Of a stretch of 64,000 nt of DNA, positions 32,471 through 45,400 are shown piece after piece. The position numbers were made by a program, and so were the translations under genes. The stretch is from Catellatospora sp. TT07R-123 (GTDB lineage Bacteria > Actinomycetota > Actinomycetes > Mycobacteriales > Micromonosporaceae), in assembly GCF_018327705.1 (NCBI RefSeq), contig NZ_BNEM01000002.1:2356001-2420000 (forward strand), given 5' to 3'. The notes beneath the pieces are model-generated. The model was not told the origin of the DNA. It saw nothing but the letters and a program-made list of their open reading frames with translations, and searched no databases. The first letter of the stretch is position 1; each line of letters starts with the position of its first letter.

Positions 32471-33409
32471 CTAGCAGATCCTTCCCGTGACCTGGTGGCT
32501 CCACTCCAGAACCGCCATCGCGCTGTACATCTTGTTGTGGGCCTGCTCGAACGCGATGCTGGCGGGGCCGTCGAGGACTTCGGCGGCCACCTCCTCGCCC
32601 CGGTGCGCGGGCAGGTCGTGCAGGAACAGGGCGTTCGGGCTGTGCCGCCACAGCTGCGGCCGCACCTGGAACGGTGCGAACACCTCCCGCCAGTCCGGGT
32701 CGGGCTTGCTGGAGCCGGTGGTCTGCCACCGCGTGGTGTAGATCGCGTCCACGCCCACGGGCAGGTCGTCCATGTCGTGCCGTTCGGTGATCACCGCGCC
32801 GTACGCGGCGGCCTGCTTGCGGGCCCGGTCGAGCAGCTCGGCGGGCAGGCCGTAGCCCGGCGGGGTACGCAGTTCCAGCTCGAACCCGGGCACCCGGGTC
32901 AGGGCCAGCGCCAGCGCGGTGGCGGTGTTGTTGCCCTCGCCGACGTAGAGCAGCCGCAGCCCCTCGATCCGGCCGAAGCGCCGCATCAGCGTGGTGAGGT
33001 CGGTCAGCGCCTGGGTCGGGTGCTCCTGGGCGCTCATCGCGTTGATCACCGCCATGCGGTCCTGGCAGGCCCAGGCCCGCATCTCGGCCTCGTCGGCGGC
33101 CGTGCGCGCCACCAGGACGTCGAGCATCCCGGCGAACACCCGGCCGGTGTCCTCGCTGGTCTCCCCCGTGTTCAGCTGGAGGTCGCCGGGGCCGTACGAC
33201 ACCAGCCGCGCCCCGAGCCGCAGCGCCCCGGCGGAGAACGCGCTGCGGGTACGGGTCGAGGTCTTGGCGAAGTAGATCCCCGCCACCAGCCCGTCCAGGG
33301 GCTGGCCGTGGTCGCCCGCGGCCATCTGGACGCCCCTGGCCACGATCGCGGCCAGGTCCTCGTCGGTGAGATCCTCGATGGAGATCAGGTGCCGCACCGG
33401 GGGCTTCAT
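32471..33409 (-). CDS. Ornithine-carbamoyltransferase-like enzyme with altered amine-binding motif
   Basis: A 312-residue aspartate/ornithine carbamoyltransferase-family protein. The carbamoyl-phosphate site is intact: STRTRS at residues 51-56 and HPTQ at 130-133. The amine-substrate side departs from ornithine enzymes: HCLP reads HDLP (264-267, Cys to Asp), and the SMG loop region is [13 protein letters not shown]. So the acceptor is probably not ornithine. In tuberactinomycin clusters an OTC-like enzyme (VioL) occurs with 2,3-diaminopropionate synthases to give a beta-ureido residue. The same set (SbnA/SbnB-like) is present here, so 2,3-diaminopropionate is my leading candidate. ATGA overlap with the NRPS stop shows coupling. 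A housekeeping argF role is unlikely in this position. Confidence 0.85.
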   Translation of the reverse strand: MKPPVRHLISIEDLTDEDLAAIVARGVQMAAGDHGQPLDGLVAGIYFAKTSTRTRSAFSAGALRLGARLVSYGPGDLQLNTGETSEDTGRVFAGMLDVLVARTAADEAEMRAWACQDRMAVINAMSAQEHPTQALTDLTTLMRRFGRIEGLRLLYVGEGNNTATALALALTRVPGFELELRTPPGYGLPAELLDRARKQAAAYGAVITERHDMDDLPVGVDAIYTTRWQTTGSSKPDPDWREVFAPFQVRPQLWRHSPNALFLHDLPAHRGEEVAAEVLDGPASIAFEQAHNKMYSAMAVLEWSHQVTGRIC

Positions 33410-36400
33410 CGCGGCACCTCGATCCACTCGTTGCTGCGTCCCATCGCGGTGTCCGACAGGAACTGCACGACCTCCTTGCCCGATTCACCGTTGGTGAGCA
33501 CCACACCTCCCACTCCGGCGTGCAGCCGGCTGAAGACCATCGCGCGGTAGCCGGTCGGCTCGCCGCCGTGTCCGTACTCGATCTCGGTGCCGTTGTCGTC
33601 GACGATGCTGCCGAGCCCGTAGAAGCTGCCCGGGTGTTCGGTCAGCAGCTCGCGGGCGTCCTGCGGGCGCAGCACCTTCGCGGGACCGCCCAGGTAGGCG
33701 TCGCGGATCTCGCAGGCCACCCGCGCCAGGTCCGGCGCGGTGGACCACAGGCCCGCCGCGGCGGGGTCGAGCCGGGCCCGCCAGCCGCCCGGCACCGGGG
33801 TGCCGTGCTGGTCGTGGCCCAGCGCCACCGGCCGCCCGCAGGTGCGCGGGAAGTCCTGGTCGAAGCTGCTGCCGGTCATGCCCAGCGGCCGCAGCACCAG
33901 CTCGTCCATGAGCCGCGCGAACGGGGTCACGGTCACGTCCTCCATCAGCAGTTGCAGCACCGAGAAGTGGACGTTGGCCTTGCGGAACGCGCTGCCGGGC
34001 ACCTGGTCCGGCACGACCGGCGGCGTGGTGATCGCGCCACTGCCGCGCAGCAGGTCCACCAGCGGCGGCACCGGGGTGCCCGGCTGGTAGCCGATGTTGC
34101 CGACCGGGGTCAGCCCGGACAGGTGGCTCAGCAGCTGCCGGGCCGTGATCACGACCCCGCCGGGCACCCGCCACGAGCGCAGGTGCTCGTTGACGTCGGT
34201 GTCCAGGGACACCAGGCCCTCGGCGGCCAGGCGCAGGAAGCCCAGCGCCGTGACGTGCTTGCTCACCGAGCCGACGTGGAACACCGTCTCGGGGGTGACC
34301 GGGTCGGTGCCGCCCGCGACGAGGGTGCCGTAGGCGCGGGCCTCGACCACCTCGCCGTCGCTGATCAGCACCACGCTGGCGCCGGGCACCTGGTGGCGGG
34401 CCATCACCGGCACCGGGCTGGGCACGGCCCGGCCGGTACGGCGGCGCAGCAGCCGCTGCGTGTCGTCGGCCAGCTCCCGCACCCGGGCCGCCGCGTGCGC
34501 GTCGGTTCGGTACGCCCAGGTCAGCCGCAGTGCGCCGCCGACCACCTCCGCCGCCACGTCGATCCGGTCCGGGGCCGGATCGGCCGGGCGGAGCACCCGG
34601 TCCAGCCGCCAGTCCACCGGCGTACGGTCGCCGGCGCCCCGGTAGGTCAGCCGCGCCACCGGGGCGTCGGCGGGGACCGCGTCGGGCGCCCAGCGGGCGG
34701 CCGCCTGGCCGAGCACCGCTGCCAGCGTCGCGTCCAGCCCGGACGGCGCCGCCAGCAGCAGCACCGCCGTGGCCTCCACGGACAGGGCCGTGGTCAGCCG
34801 CGTACGGCCGGGTTCGGCCGTGTCGGCGAACCGCTCGCTGCGCACCGCCGACGGCGCGGCCACCTCGATCAGGTGCTCCCGCCGCACGGCCGCGGGCTGC
34901 GCCGCCGGGACGGGCTGCCCGGCGAGCTGCCGGTACGCGGCGGCGAGTTCCGCCGCGACCACCGGCCAGTCGGCGTCGGAGATCGCATCGTCGGGAACGG
35001 CCAGCAGCAGCCTGGCCGACTCGTCGCGCCCGGCGCGCAGCAGCAGCGACCGCCGCTGCTCGGCCGGGTCGGCAGCCGGTTCGGCACCCCGGCCGCGGCC
35101 GAGCAGCCGTCCGACGACCCCGGCCAGGCCGCGCCGGGCCTGGGCCGCGACCTGCTGCACCGGCTCGGGCCGGGTGCAGCCGTGGCGGGCCACCACCGCG
35201 GCGACCGCGGCGTTGAGCAGGTCGGCGTCGACGTCGGCGGGCACCGACAGCTGCGCCACCTGGCGCGGACCGTCGGCGACCAGCACGGCGGTCGTCTCGG
35301 CCGCCTCGATCGCCTCCAGCGCGGCGATCTCCGGGGAGAGCACCGGCTCCGGGTCCGGCTCCGGCGCGGGGGTCTCGGCCACCGGCTCGGGATCGGGCAG
35401 CAGCGCCGCGACCTCCGCCAGGGTCAGGTCCTGGTACAGCATCCGCAGCGTCAGCGGCAGGCCGACCTGCCGGGCCGCCGCGATCACCTGGATGATCAGG
35501 ATCGAGTGGCCGCCGAGAGCGAAGAACCGGTCGTGCAGACCGACCTGCGCCACGTTCAGCACCCGGGCCCAGATCTCGGCCAGCGCCTGCTCGTTGGCGG
35601 TCACCGGCGCGACGTACTCGTGCGTGGCGGCCGACTCCGGGCTGGGCAGGGCCTTGCGGTCCACCTTGCCGTTGGCGTTGAGCGGCATCTTCTCCAGCGG
35701 GATGAACACCGACGGGACCATGTAGTCCGGCAGCCGGGTCGCGCTGTGCGCGGCCAGGTCCGGCTGCGCGCCGTCGACCGGCACGTAGTACGCGACCAGG
35801 CGCTTGTCCCCCGGCGTCGCCTCGTGGGCGAAGACGAACACGTCGGCGACCTCGGGGTGCTCGGCCAGCACGGCCGAGATCTCGCCCAGCTCGATCCGGT
35901 ACCCCCGGATCTTGATCTGGTCGTCGATGCGGCCGACGAAGTCGACGTCGCCCGACGGCAGCCACCGGGCCAGGTCGCCGGTGCGGTAGAGCCGCACCCC
36001 CGGCTGTCCGCCGAACGGGTCGGGCACGAACCGCGCCGCGGTCATCCCCGGCTGCCGGGCGTAGCCGCGGGTCACGCCGTAGCCGCCGACGTACAGCTCG
36101 CCGACGACGCCGACGGGCACCGGGCGCATCGCGGCGTCCAGCACGTACATCTTCATCTGCGGCAGCGGGTGGCCGATCGGCAGCACGTCGAAGTCCTGCG
36201 GGCCGTGCACCGGGTAGATGCAGGTGCCGACGGACGCCTCGGTCGGGCCGTACTCATTGATGATCTGCACGTCCGGGGCCAGCGCGGTCCAGCCGTCCAG
36301 GGTGCGGCGGGTGAACGCCTCACCGGCCACCACCAGCACCGGGGCCAGCGCCTGGGCCTGCTCGGCGGTCAGCTGCGCCGCGAGCACGTCCAGGTGGCCC

Positions 36401-39400
36401 GGGGTCAGCTTGATGAAGCTGAACGGGCCTGCCTCGGCCAGGCGCGCGCCCAGCTCCTCGATGCTCGCCTCGGCCGGCAGCAGCCACAGCCGCTGCCCGG
36501 TCACCAGCGGCGCCCAGAGGTTCGGCACCACCAGGTCGAAGGCGACCGAGGAGAAGAGCGGCGCGCCGCCCGTCCCCCGGCTGGCCAGCACCTCGGCCGC
36601 CCAGCGGACGTGGTTGGCCAGCCCGCCGTGGGTGACCTGCACGCCCTTGGGGCGGCCGGTCGAGCCGGAGGTGAAGATGACGTACGCGAGCTGGTCCAGG
36701 TCGATCGGGCGCGGGGTGAAGTCGGCCGGGCGGGCGGCGATCGCCGCCGTGTCGCGGTCGACCAGCACCAGTTCCAGGTCGCCGCCGAAGCGGTCCGCCG
36801 ACGCGGTGTCGGTCAGCACCACCTTGGCACCGGCCGTGGCCAGCATGTACGCCACCCGCTCCGCCGGGTACGACGGGTCGATCGGCAGGTACGCGCCGCC
36901 CGCCTTCCACACCCCGAGGAAGCCCGCGACCAGGTCGACGCCGCGGTCCAGCAGGACGCCGACGGCGTCCTCCCGCCCGACGCCCAGCGCCCGCAGGTGG
37001 GCGGCGAACCGGTTGGCCCGCGCCTCCAGCTCGGCGTAGGTCGCGCCGGTGACCGCCTCGGCGTCCGGCCGCGCCGCCGCCTGGGCCTCGAACATCTCCA
37101 GCACCGAGGCGACGACCGGCGGCGCCGGGTAGTCGTTCCAGGTGGCCAGGACGTCGGCCAGCTCCGCCTGCGGCAGCAGGGTGACGGTGGCGTCGCCGGA
37201 GTCGTCGGCCGCCATCGCCTGGAGCACCAGCCGCAGCATGGCCGCCAGCCGGTCCGCGTTGGGCCGGGTCAGGGCCTTGGTGTTGGTACGGATCAGCAGG
37301 TGCCCCGGCTCGGTCGCGATCGACAGCGGGAACTCGTTGGTGCCCGCGCCGATGGTGGCGTCCGCCTCCACCTGGTCGCCCACGACCTCGTCGAAGTCGT
37401 GGTAGGTGAAGTAGACGTCGAGCAGCCGCTCGCCGCCGCCGTTGGCCGGCCGGATCGCCGGGGCCGGGTAGCGCCGGTGCGGGAACATCTCGACGTCGCG
37501 GGCGTGGACCAGCTGCACCAGCTCGCGCCAGGTGCGCGCCGAGCGGTCGTACCCGAACGGCAGGGTGTTCAGCGACATGCCGTAGACGCGCTCGGCGCCC
37601 AGCACCGCGGGCCGGCTGTTGGAGACCAGGCCGGTGTAGAACCGGGGCTCCTCGGTCAGCTGGCTCATCACCTTCAGGTGCGCGGCGTGCAGCAGGCTCT
37701 TGAACGACACCCGGTTGCGCGAGGCCATCGCGCGCAGCTCGTGCTCCAGGTCGAACAGCCGCACCCGCACCGTGTAGCTCTCCAGCGGCGACTTCGCGTC
37801 GCCCCAGCTCGGCGGCAGGGTGAACTTGGCGTGGCTGTCGATGAGCCCCTGCCAGTACTGCTGGTCCTGCGGCGAGGCCAGGGCCTGCACCTCACCGGCG
37901 ACGAAGTCGGCGAACCGGACCTCGGGCAGCTCCGGCAGCACCGCCGCGCCGTCGCGGCGCAGCTGCCGGTACGCGTCCAGGATCTCCAGCAGCAGCCCGT
38001 GCAGGCTCCAGCCCTCCAGGATCACGTGGCAGACGGTCAGCCCGAGCCGCCAGTGCGTGTCGCTCTCCAGGTGCGCGTGCACCCGCAGCAGCGGCGCCGC
38101 CGTGACGTCGAACGGGATGCGGTACTCCTGCTGCGCGAACTCGCGCAGCGCCGCGTCCCGGTCGGCCTCCGGCAGGTGCCGCAGGTCCTGCACGGCCACC
38201 GGCACGGTGACCGTGGCGTTCACGAGCTGGAGCGGCACCGCGGTGCTGGTCAGGTCGACCGAGGTGCGGACCACCTCGTGCCGGCCCGCGACCAGCTGCA
38301 CCGCCGCCCGCAGGGCGTCGCCGTCCAGCGGCTCGGTGTCCGGGATCCGGTACGACGCCACGTTGTGGTAGTTGCGCGTCTCGTTCTCGGCCATCAGCTC
38401 GACCAGCATGCCGAGCTGCACCTGCGACAGCGGGTACGCGTCGGTCAGGCCCTCGGGCAGGCGCTGCCGGTCCTCCGGCGACACCAGCGCGAACGGCTCG
38501 ACGAGGGTGTCGTCCTCGACCGGGCCGGTGCGCTCGGTCAGCGCCGCGCACAGCGCCTCGACGGTCTGCAACTGCATCACGTCGCGGACCGTGGCCGCGA
38601 AACCCGCCGCCCGCAGCGCGCCGACCAGCGCGATCGCGCGGATCGAGTGGCCGCCGACGTCGAAGAAGCTGTCGCGGACCCCGACGCGCGGCAGCCCGAG
38701 CACCTGCGCCCAGATGAGGCAGAGCTGCTCCTCCATGGGCGTACGCGGGGCGAGGTAGTCGCGCTCGGTGGTGAGCATGCCCTGCTCCGGGTGGGGCAGC
38801 GCCTTGCGGTCCAGCTTGCCGCTGTTGTTGAGCGGCATTGCCGCCAGCGGGACGAAGACGCTCGGGATCATGTACTCCGGCAGGCTGCGGGCCAGCATGC
38901 GCCGCAGTTCGGCGGGCTTGGGCACCTCCTCGCCGGACGGGACCGCGTAGGCGACCAGGCGCTTGTCCCCGGCGGTGTCCTCGCGGACGACCACGACCGC
39001 TTCCTTGACGCCGGGCAGCCCCGACAGGACCGCCTGGATCTCGCCCAGCTCGATCCGGTAGCCGCGGATCTTCACCTGGTCGTCGATGCGGCCGAAGAAG
39101 TCGATCGTCCCGTCCGGCATGCGGCGGGCCAGGTCACCGGTGCGGTAGAGCCTGGTGCCGGTGCCCGTCGGGTCCGGGATGAACCGCTCGGCGGTCAGGC
39201 TCGGGCGGTTGAGGTAGCCGCGGGCGACAGCCGCGCCGCCGAGGTGCATCTCGCCCGAGACGCCGACCGGGACGTCGTACCCGTTGGCGTCGAGGATGTG
39301 GACGGCCACGTCGGCCAGGGGGTGGCCGAGGCGGCTGCCCGAGGCCGGGTTGAGGTCGTACTCGGTGAGGGTGTGGAAGGTGTCGTAGACGGTGCCCTCG

Positions 39401-42400
39401 GTGGGGCCGTACATGTTGATCAGAGCAGGCGACGTGAGGCCCTTGCGGTCCACCCAGGGGCGCAGCTCCGCGCCTTCGAGCTTCTCACCGGCGAGGATGA
39501 CGGCGCGCAGGTTCAGCGTGTCGATCCGGGGGTCGGCGGTGGCCGCGAGGGCGACCAGGCCGCGGAACGCCGACGGGGTCTGGCACAGCACCGACACCCG
39601 CTGCGAGACCAGCAGGTCCAGCAGGTCCTCCGGCGACCGGGCCACGTCCTGCGCCACGACCACCAGGCGGCCGCCCGACAGCAGGCAGCCCATCCACTCC
39701 CACACCGACACGTCGAACGCGTAGCTGTGGAACAGCGCCCACACGTCGTCGCCGTCGAAGTGGTAGTGCCGCTCGGCGGAGGCGAACAGCCGCACCACGT
39801 TCGCGTGCGACAGGCTCACGCCCTTGGGCTTGCCGGTGGAGCCGGAGGTGTAGATGACGTAGACGAGGTTGTCCGGGGTGGACACCACGGCCGGGTCGTG
39901 TGCCGGCTCGGCGTCCAGGGCGTCGTCGACCAGCACCAGCTTGCCGGTGTACCCGTCGAACAGGTGGGCGTGCACGCGCTGGGTGACCACGATCGCCGCG
40001 CGGGCGTCGTCGAGCATGAACCCGATCCGCTCGGCGGGCTGCGAGGTGTCCAGCGGCAGGTACGCCGCACCCGACTTGAGCACGCCCAGCAGCGCCGGGA
40101 TCAGCTCGGCGCCCCGGTCCAGGCACACCCCGACCAGGGTCTCGGGCTCGGCGCCCAGGCCCCGCAGGTGGTGCGCCAGCCGGTTGGCCTTGGCGTTGAG
40201 CTCGGCGTAGGTCAGCGACGTGTCCTCGAACCCGACCGCGACCGCGTCCGGCGCCGCCGCGACCCGGGCCTGGAACAGCTCCACCACCGTGGTGTCGGCG
40301 GGGAACACCTCCGGCCGGGCCCGGCGGGCCACCTCGCGGCGCTCGGCCTCGGGCACGTGCACCGGGCGGGCGTCGCCGTCCACGTCGGCCGCGATCGAGG
40401 CGAGCACCAGGCGGTACATCGCCGCGACCCGGTCCAGGCTCGTGGGGCTGAGCAGGCCGGTATCGGTGGACAGGGTGAACGCGCCGTCGCGGGCGATCAC
40501 CTCCAGGCCGAACTCGGTCGAGCCCTCCCCCATCCGGGCCTGCACCTGGCCGCCGCCTTCACTGTTCGAGGCGGTCCGGGAGAAGTCCTGGTAGTTGAAG
40601 AAGACCTCGATCAGGTTGCGGCCGGTCGCCTGCTGGATCGCGGGCAGCGGGTAGCGGCGGTGCGGCCACAGCTCGATCTCGCGCTCGAAGACGGCCGTGA
40701 TCAGCTCGCGCCAGGTGCGGGCGGACCGGTCGTGGGCGAACGGCAGCGTGTTGAGGTACATGCCGTGCACCCGCTCGGCGCCGGGCAGCTCGGGCCGGGC
40801 GTCGGCGACCAGGCCGGTGAAGAACGCCTGCTCGTCGGTGAGCTGGCTCATCACCTTCAGGTGGGCCGCGTGCAGCACGGCCTTGAAGGACGCCTGGGCG
40901 GCGGTGGCCGCCGCGCGCAGGCTCGGCTCCAGGTCGCGGTAGTCGACCGTGGCGTGCAGCGGCTCGCGGGCCGCGTCGCGGTCCTGCCAGCCGCCCGGCA
41001 GCGCGAACCGGGCGTGCCCGGCGACGATGCCGTTCCAGTAGTCGCGGTCCCCGGCCGAGGCCAGGGACTCCAGCTCGCCGGCGATGAAGTCGGCGTAGCG
41101 GACCGCCGGGGCCGCCTCGGCCGCCGGGGCCGCCTCGGCCGCCGGGGCCGTGCCGTCGCGCAGGGCGTCGAACGCGGCCAGCAGCTCGGCCAGCAGCGTG
41201 TTGATGCTCCAGCCCTCGGTGATGGCGTGGCACATGGTGAACGTCAGCCACCACGCGTCGTCGCTCTCGACGTGGGCGGCGACCCGCAGCAGCGGGGCCG
41301 CCTCCAGCTCGAAGGCGGTGGCGCGCTCGGCGCCCAGGAACGCCTCCAGCACGTCGACCTGCTCGGGGGCGGACAGACTCCGCCCGTCGACCACGGTCAC
41401 CGGCGCGGTGACGTCGGCGTGCACGAGCTGCACCGGCACGCTGTACCCGGTGACCGCGAACGAGGTGCGCAGCACCTCGTGCCGCGACACCACGTGCGCG
41501 ACCGCGGCCCGGAACGCGTCGGCGTCGAACCGGCGCCCGTCGCGGACCCGGTGCGACAGCACGCTGTGGTAGGTGCCGTCGCCGTCCCCGGCCGCCAGTT
41601 CGGCGATCATGCCGAGCTGGATCTGCGACATCGGGTAGGCGTCGGTGACCCCGGCCGGGACCAGTGCCCGGTCGGTGTCGGACAGCAGCGCGAACGGCGC
41701 CGTCACGGCGTGGACGGCCGTGTCGGAGACGCCCAGCGACCGGGCCAGCCCGGCCACGGTGCGCACCGCGAACACGTCGCGCACCGAGGTGGTGAAGCCC
41801 GCGTTGCGCAGCGCGCCGACCAGGACCACGGCCCGCATCGAGTCGCCGCCCAGGTCGAAGAAGCTGTCCTCGACGCCGGGGGCGTCGATGCCGAGCACGT
41901 CGCCCCAGATGCGGGCCAGCCGCTCCTCCAGCTCGGTGCGCGGCGCGACGTACTCCACGGCGGTGTAGGCGTCGGCGTCAGGTGCGGGCAGCAGGCGGCG
42001 GTCCAGCTTGCCGTTGGGGCTCAGCGGCAGCGCCGCCAGGCGGACGTACGCGGTGGGCACCATCAGCTCGGGCAGTACCTCGCTCAGCTGCTCGCGCAGC
42101 TGCGCCGGGGTCGGTTCGGCACCGGCCTGCGGCACGACGTAGCCGACCAGGCTGCGGCGGCCGCGCTCGTCGGTGTGCACCGTGGTGGCCGCGTCGGCGA
42201 CCCCGGTGCAGGCGCGCAGCGCCACCTCGATCTCGCCCAGCTCGATCCGGACGCCGTGCAGCTTGATCTGGGTGTCGATGCGGCCGTGGAAGTCCAGCGT
42301 GCCGTCGGCGCGCCAGCTCGCGGCGTCGCCGGTGCGGTACACCCGGCCGCCGGCCGGGTCGAACGGGTCGGGCACGAACTTCGCCGCGGTCAGCGACGGC

Positions 42401-45400
42401 GCCCCGTGGTAGCCGCGCGACAGCGCGACGCCCGCGATGTAGAGCTCGCCGGGTGCCCCGACCGGCAGCGGCTGCATGTACTGGTCGAGCACGTACAGCT
42501 GCACGTTCGGGTACGGCGTGCCGATCGGCACCCGGTCCACCGCGGCCAGGCCGTCCTGGGTGCAGTCCCAGGTGCTGACCTCGATCGCGGCCTCGGCCGG
42601 GCCGTACGCGTTGACCAGCTCGCACCAGGGCAGCAGCGCCCGGAACCGGCGCGCGGTGTCGATCGGCAGCTCCTCGCCGATCGCCTCGACCAGCTCCAGG
42701 CTGAAGCAGCGCTCCAGCCCCTCGGACAGCAGCACGGCCAGCATCGACGGCACCGAGTAGAACATGGTGACGTCCTCGGCGATGATCAGGTCGCGCAGGT
42801 ACGCCGGGTCGCGGTGGCCGCCGGGCTGCGCCACGACCAGCCGGGCGCCGACGCACAGCGTGCCGTACACCTCGCCGACGGCCAGGTCGAAGCCGATCTC
42901 GCCCTTGAGCAGCACGGTCGAGGCCGAGTCCAGCCGGAACGCCTCACGCCCGGCCACCACGGCCCGGTTGAGCAGCGCCAGGTGGGTGTTCAGCGTCCCC
43001 TTCGGGCGGCCGGTCGAACCCGACGTGTAGATCACGTATGCGACGTGGTCGAGTTCGGACACCGACACCGGGTTGGTGTCGGGCTGGTCGGCCCAGACCT
43101 CCGGCTCGTCCAGCACGACGACCCGGGCGTCGGTCTCCGGCAGTGACGCCACCAGCTCCCGCTGCGTGAGCAGGATCGGGGTGGCCGCGTCCTCGATCAT
43201 GAAGCGCAGCCGCTCGGCCGGGTACTCCGGCTCGATCGGGACGTACGCCCCGCCCGCCTTCGCGATCGCGATGACGGCCATGACCTGCTCGATCGAGCGG
43301 CCGGCGCAGACGCCGACCATCACGTCCGGGCCGACCCCGAGCGCGCGCAGGTGGTGCGCGAGCCGGTTGGCGCGGGCGTTGAACTCGGCGTAGGTGAGCT
43401 CCACGCCCTCGCTGGTGATCGCGACGGCGGTCGGCGCCTGCTCCACGCGCGCCTCGAACACCTGGTAGGCGGTCTTCGGCAGCTTCGACAGGTCGGTCAC
43501 CCGGCCGGTCCCGGCGCGCACGATCTGCTCGCGCTCGCCCTCGGGCAGGTACGTGGCACGGGCGTCGCCCGCCCCACCGGCCGCCATCGACGCCAGCACC
43601 GCGCGGTACATGCCGGCCAGCCGGTCGGCGTCGGCCGGGGTCAGCACGGCGGTGGTCAGCACGACGTGGCCGCCCGCGGTGCTCACCGACAGGGCGAACT
43701 CGGTCGCGCCGCCGCCGACGCTGTCACGCACGTCGATCGGGCCCTGCTCGACCTGGCGGAACTCCTGGTAGTTGAAGGTCACGTCCAGGCGCAGGCCGCC
43801 GCCCGCGGCGCGGACGATGGCGGGCAGCGGGTGCCGCCGGTGCGGCCACAGCTCGTTCTCCCGGTCGAAGACCTGCTTGACCAGGTCGTGCCAGGTCGCG
43901 GCGCCGCGGTCGTACGCGAAGGGCAGGGTGTTGATGTACATGCCCCGCACCCGGTCGGCGCCGAGCACCTCGGGGCGCGCGTCGCAGACCAGGCCGGTGC
44001 TGAACACCGGCTCGGTGGTGAGCTGGCTGAGCACCTTCAGGTGCGCGGCGTGCAGCACCGCCTTCAGCGAGACCTGCGCCGTGGCGGCCAGGGCCCGCAG
44101 CTGCGGCTCCAGGTCGTGGTAGGCGGCGCGGACCTTCACCGGCCGCGCGCCCGCCCGGCCGGACCAGCCCGCGGGCAGCGTGAACGACGGGTACCCGCCG
44201 GTCACGTCGGCCCAGTACCGCTGGTCGGCCGGGTCGGCCAGGGACTGCTGCTCGGCGGCGACGAAGTCCGCGAAGCGGACCTCGGGCAGCTCCGCACCGG
44301 TCGCGACCGTGCCGTCGCGGTGCGCGCGGTACGTGTCGACCAGCTCGGCCAGCAGCGAGTTGAAGTCCCAGCCGCCGACCACGAGGTGGCTGACGGTCAG
44401 GGTGAGCCACCACGCGTCCGGGCCGTCCTGGTGGGCGGCGACCCGCAGCAGCGGCGGGGCGTGCTCGATCGCGAACGGGCGGGTCCGCTCGGCGGCCAGG
44501 TAGCCGTCGTGCGCGTCGGCGGTGTCGAAGACCGACACCTCGGCGTCGGCCCCGGCGTGCACCAGTTGCAGCGGCACGGAGTAGCCGCTGAGCGCGAACG
44601 TGGTGCGCAGCGTCTCGTGCCGGGCCACCAGCTCGGCGACGGCCGAGCGCAGCGCCGCGGCGGCGAAGCCGCTGTCGCTGATCCGGAACGCCGACACGAT
44701 GTGGTACGCCTGGTCGCCGGTGTTCTGCGCGACCACGGCCATGCCCTGCTGCGCCTGCGTCACCGGGTAGGCGTCGACGACGTCGGCGGGCAGCAGCGCC
44801 CGGTCGGCGTCGCCGACCAGCGCGTACGGCGCGACCGGGGTGAACCCGGGCGCGGCCGCCGGGCCGCCGACCAGCGCGGCGATGCGGGCCACGGTCTGGT
44901 GCACGAACACGTCGCGCACCGAGACGTCGAACCCGGCGGCGCGCACGGCGCCGACGAGCGCGACGGCCCGCAGCGAGTCGCCGCCGATCTCGAAGAAGCT
45001 GTCCTCGGCGCCGACGCGCGGCAGCCCGAGCACCTGCGCCCAGACCTGGGCCAGGGCCTCCTGCACCGGGCCGGCCGGGGCGGTGTACTCCCGGTCGGCG
45101 GTGAGCATGCCCTGCTCCGGGTGGGGCAGCGCCTTGCGGTCGAGCTTGCCGCTGTTGTTGAGCGGCAGCGCCGCCAGCGGGACGAAGACCGTTGGGATCA
45201 TGTACTCCGGCAGGCTGCGCGCCAGCAGCTTGCGCACCTCGGCGGCCTTGGGCACCTCGGCACCGGACGGCACCGCGTAGGCCACCAGGCGCTTGTCGCC
45301 CGCGACGTCCTCGCGGACCACGACCACGGCCTCCTTGATGCCGGGCAGGCCCGACAGGACGGCCTGGATCTCGCCCAGCTCGATCCGGTAGCCGCGGATC

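Noticed and set aside
41104-41150. Tandem 18-bp repeat in the NRPS ([15 protein letters not shown] at protein level)
   Set aside because: It is a short slippage-type Ala/Pro/Glu linker expansion within a C domain, in frame and without an evident function.
33520-43146. A 3208-codon plus-strand open frame antisense to the NRPS (also 43351-51486, 51904-55038 and 54993-59657)
   Set aside because: These are mirror frames caused by the GC-rich third positions of the NRPS. Their translations are Gly/Arg/Val/Gln/His-rich with no domain, no start context and repeats that follow the NRPS modules.
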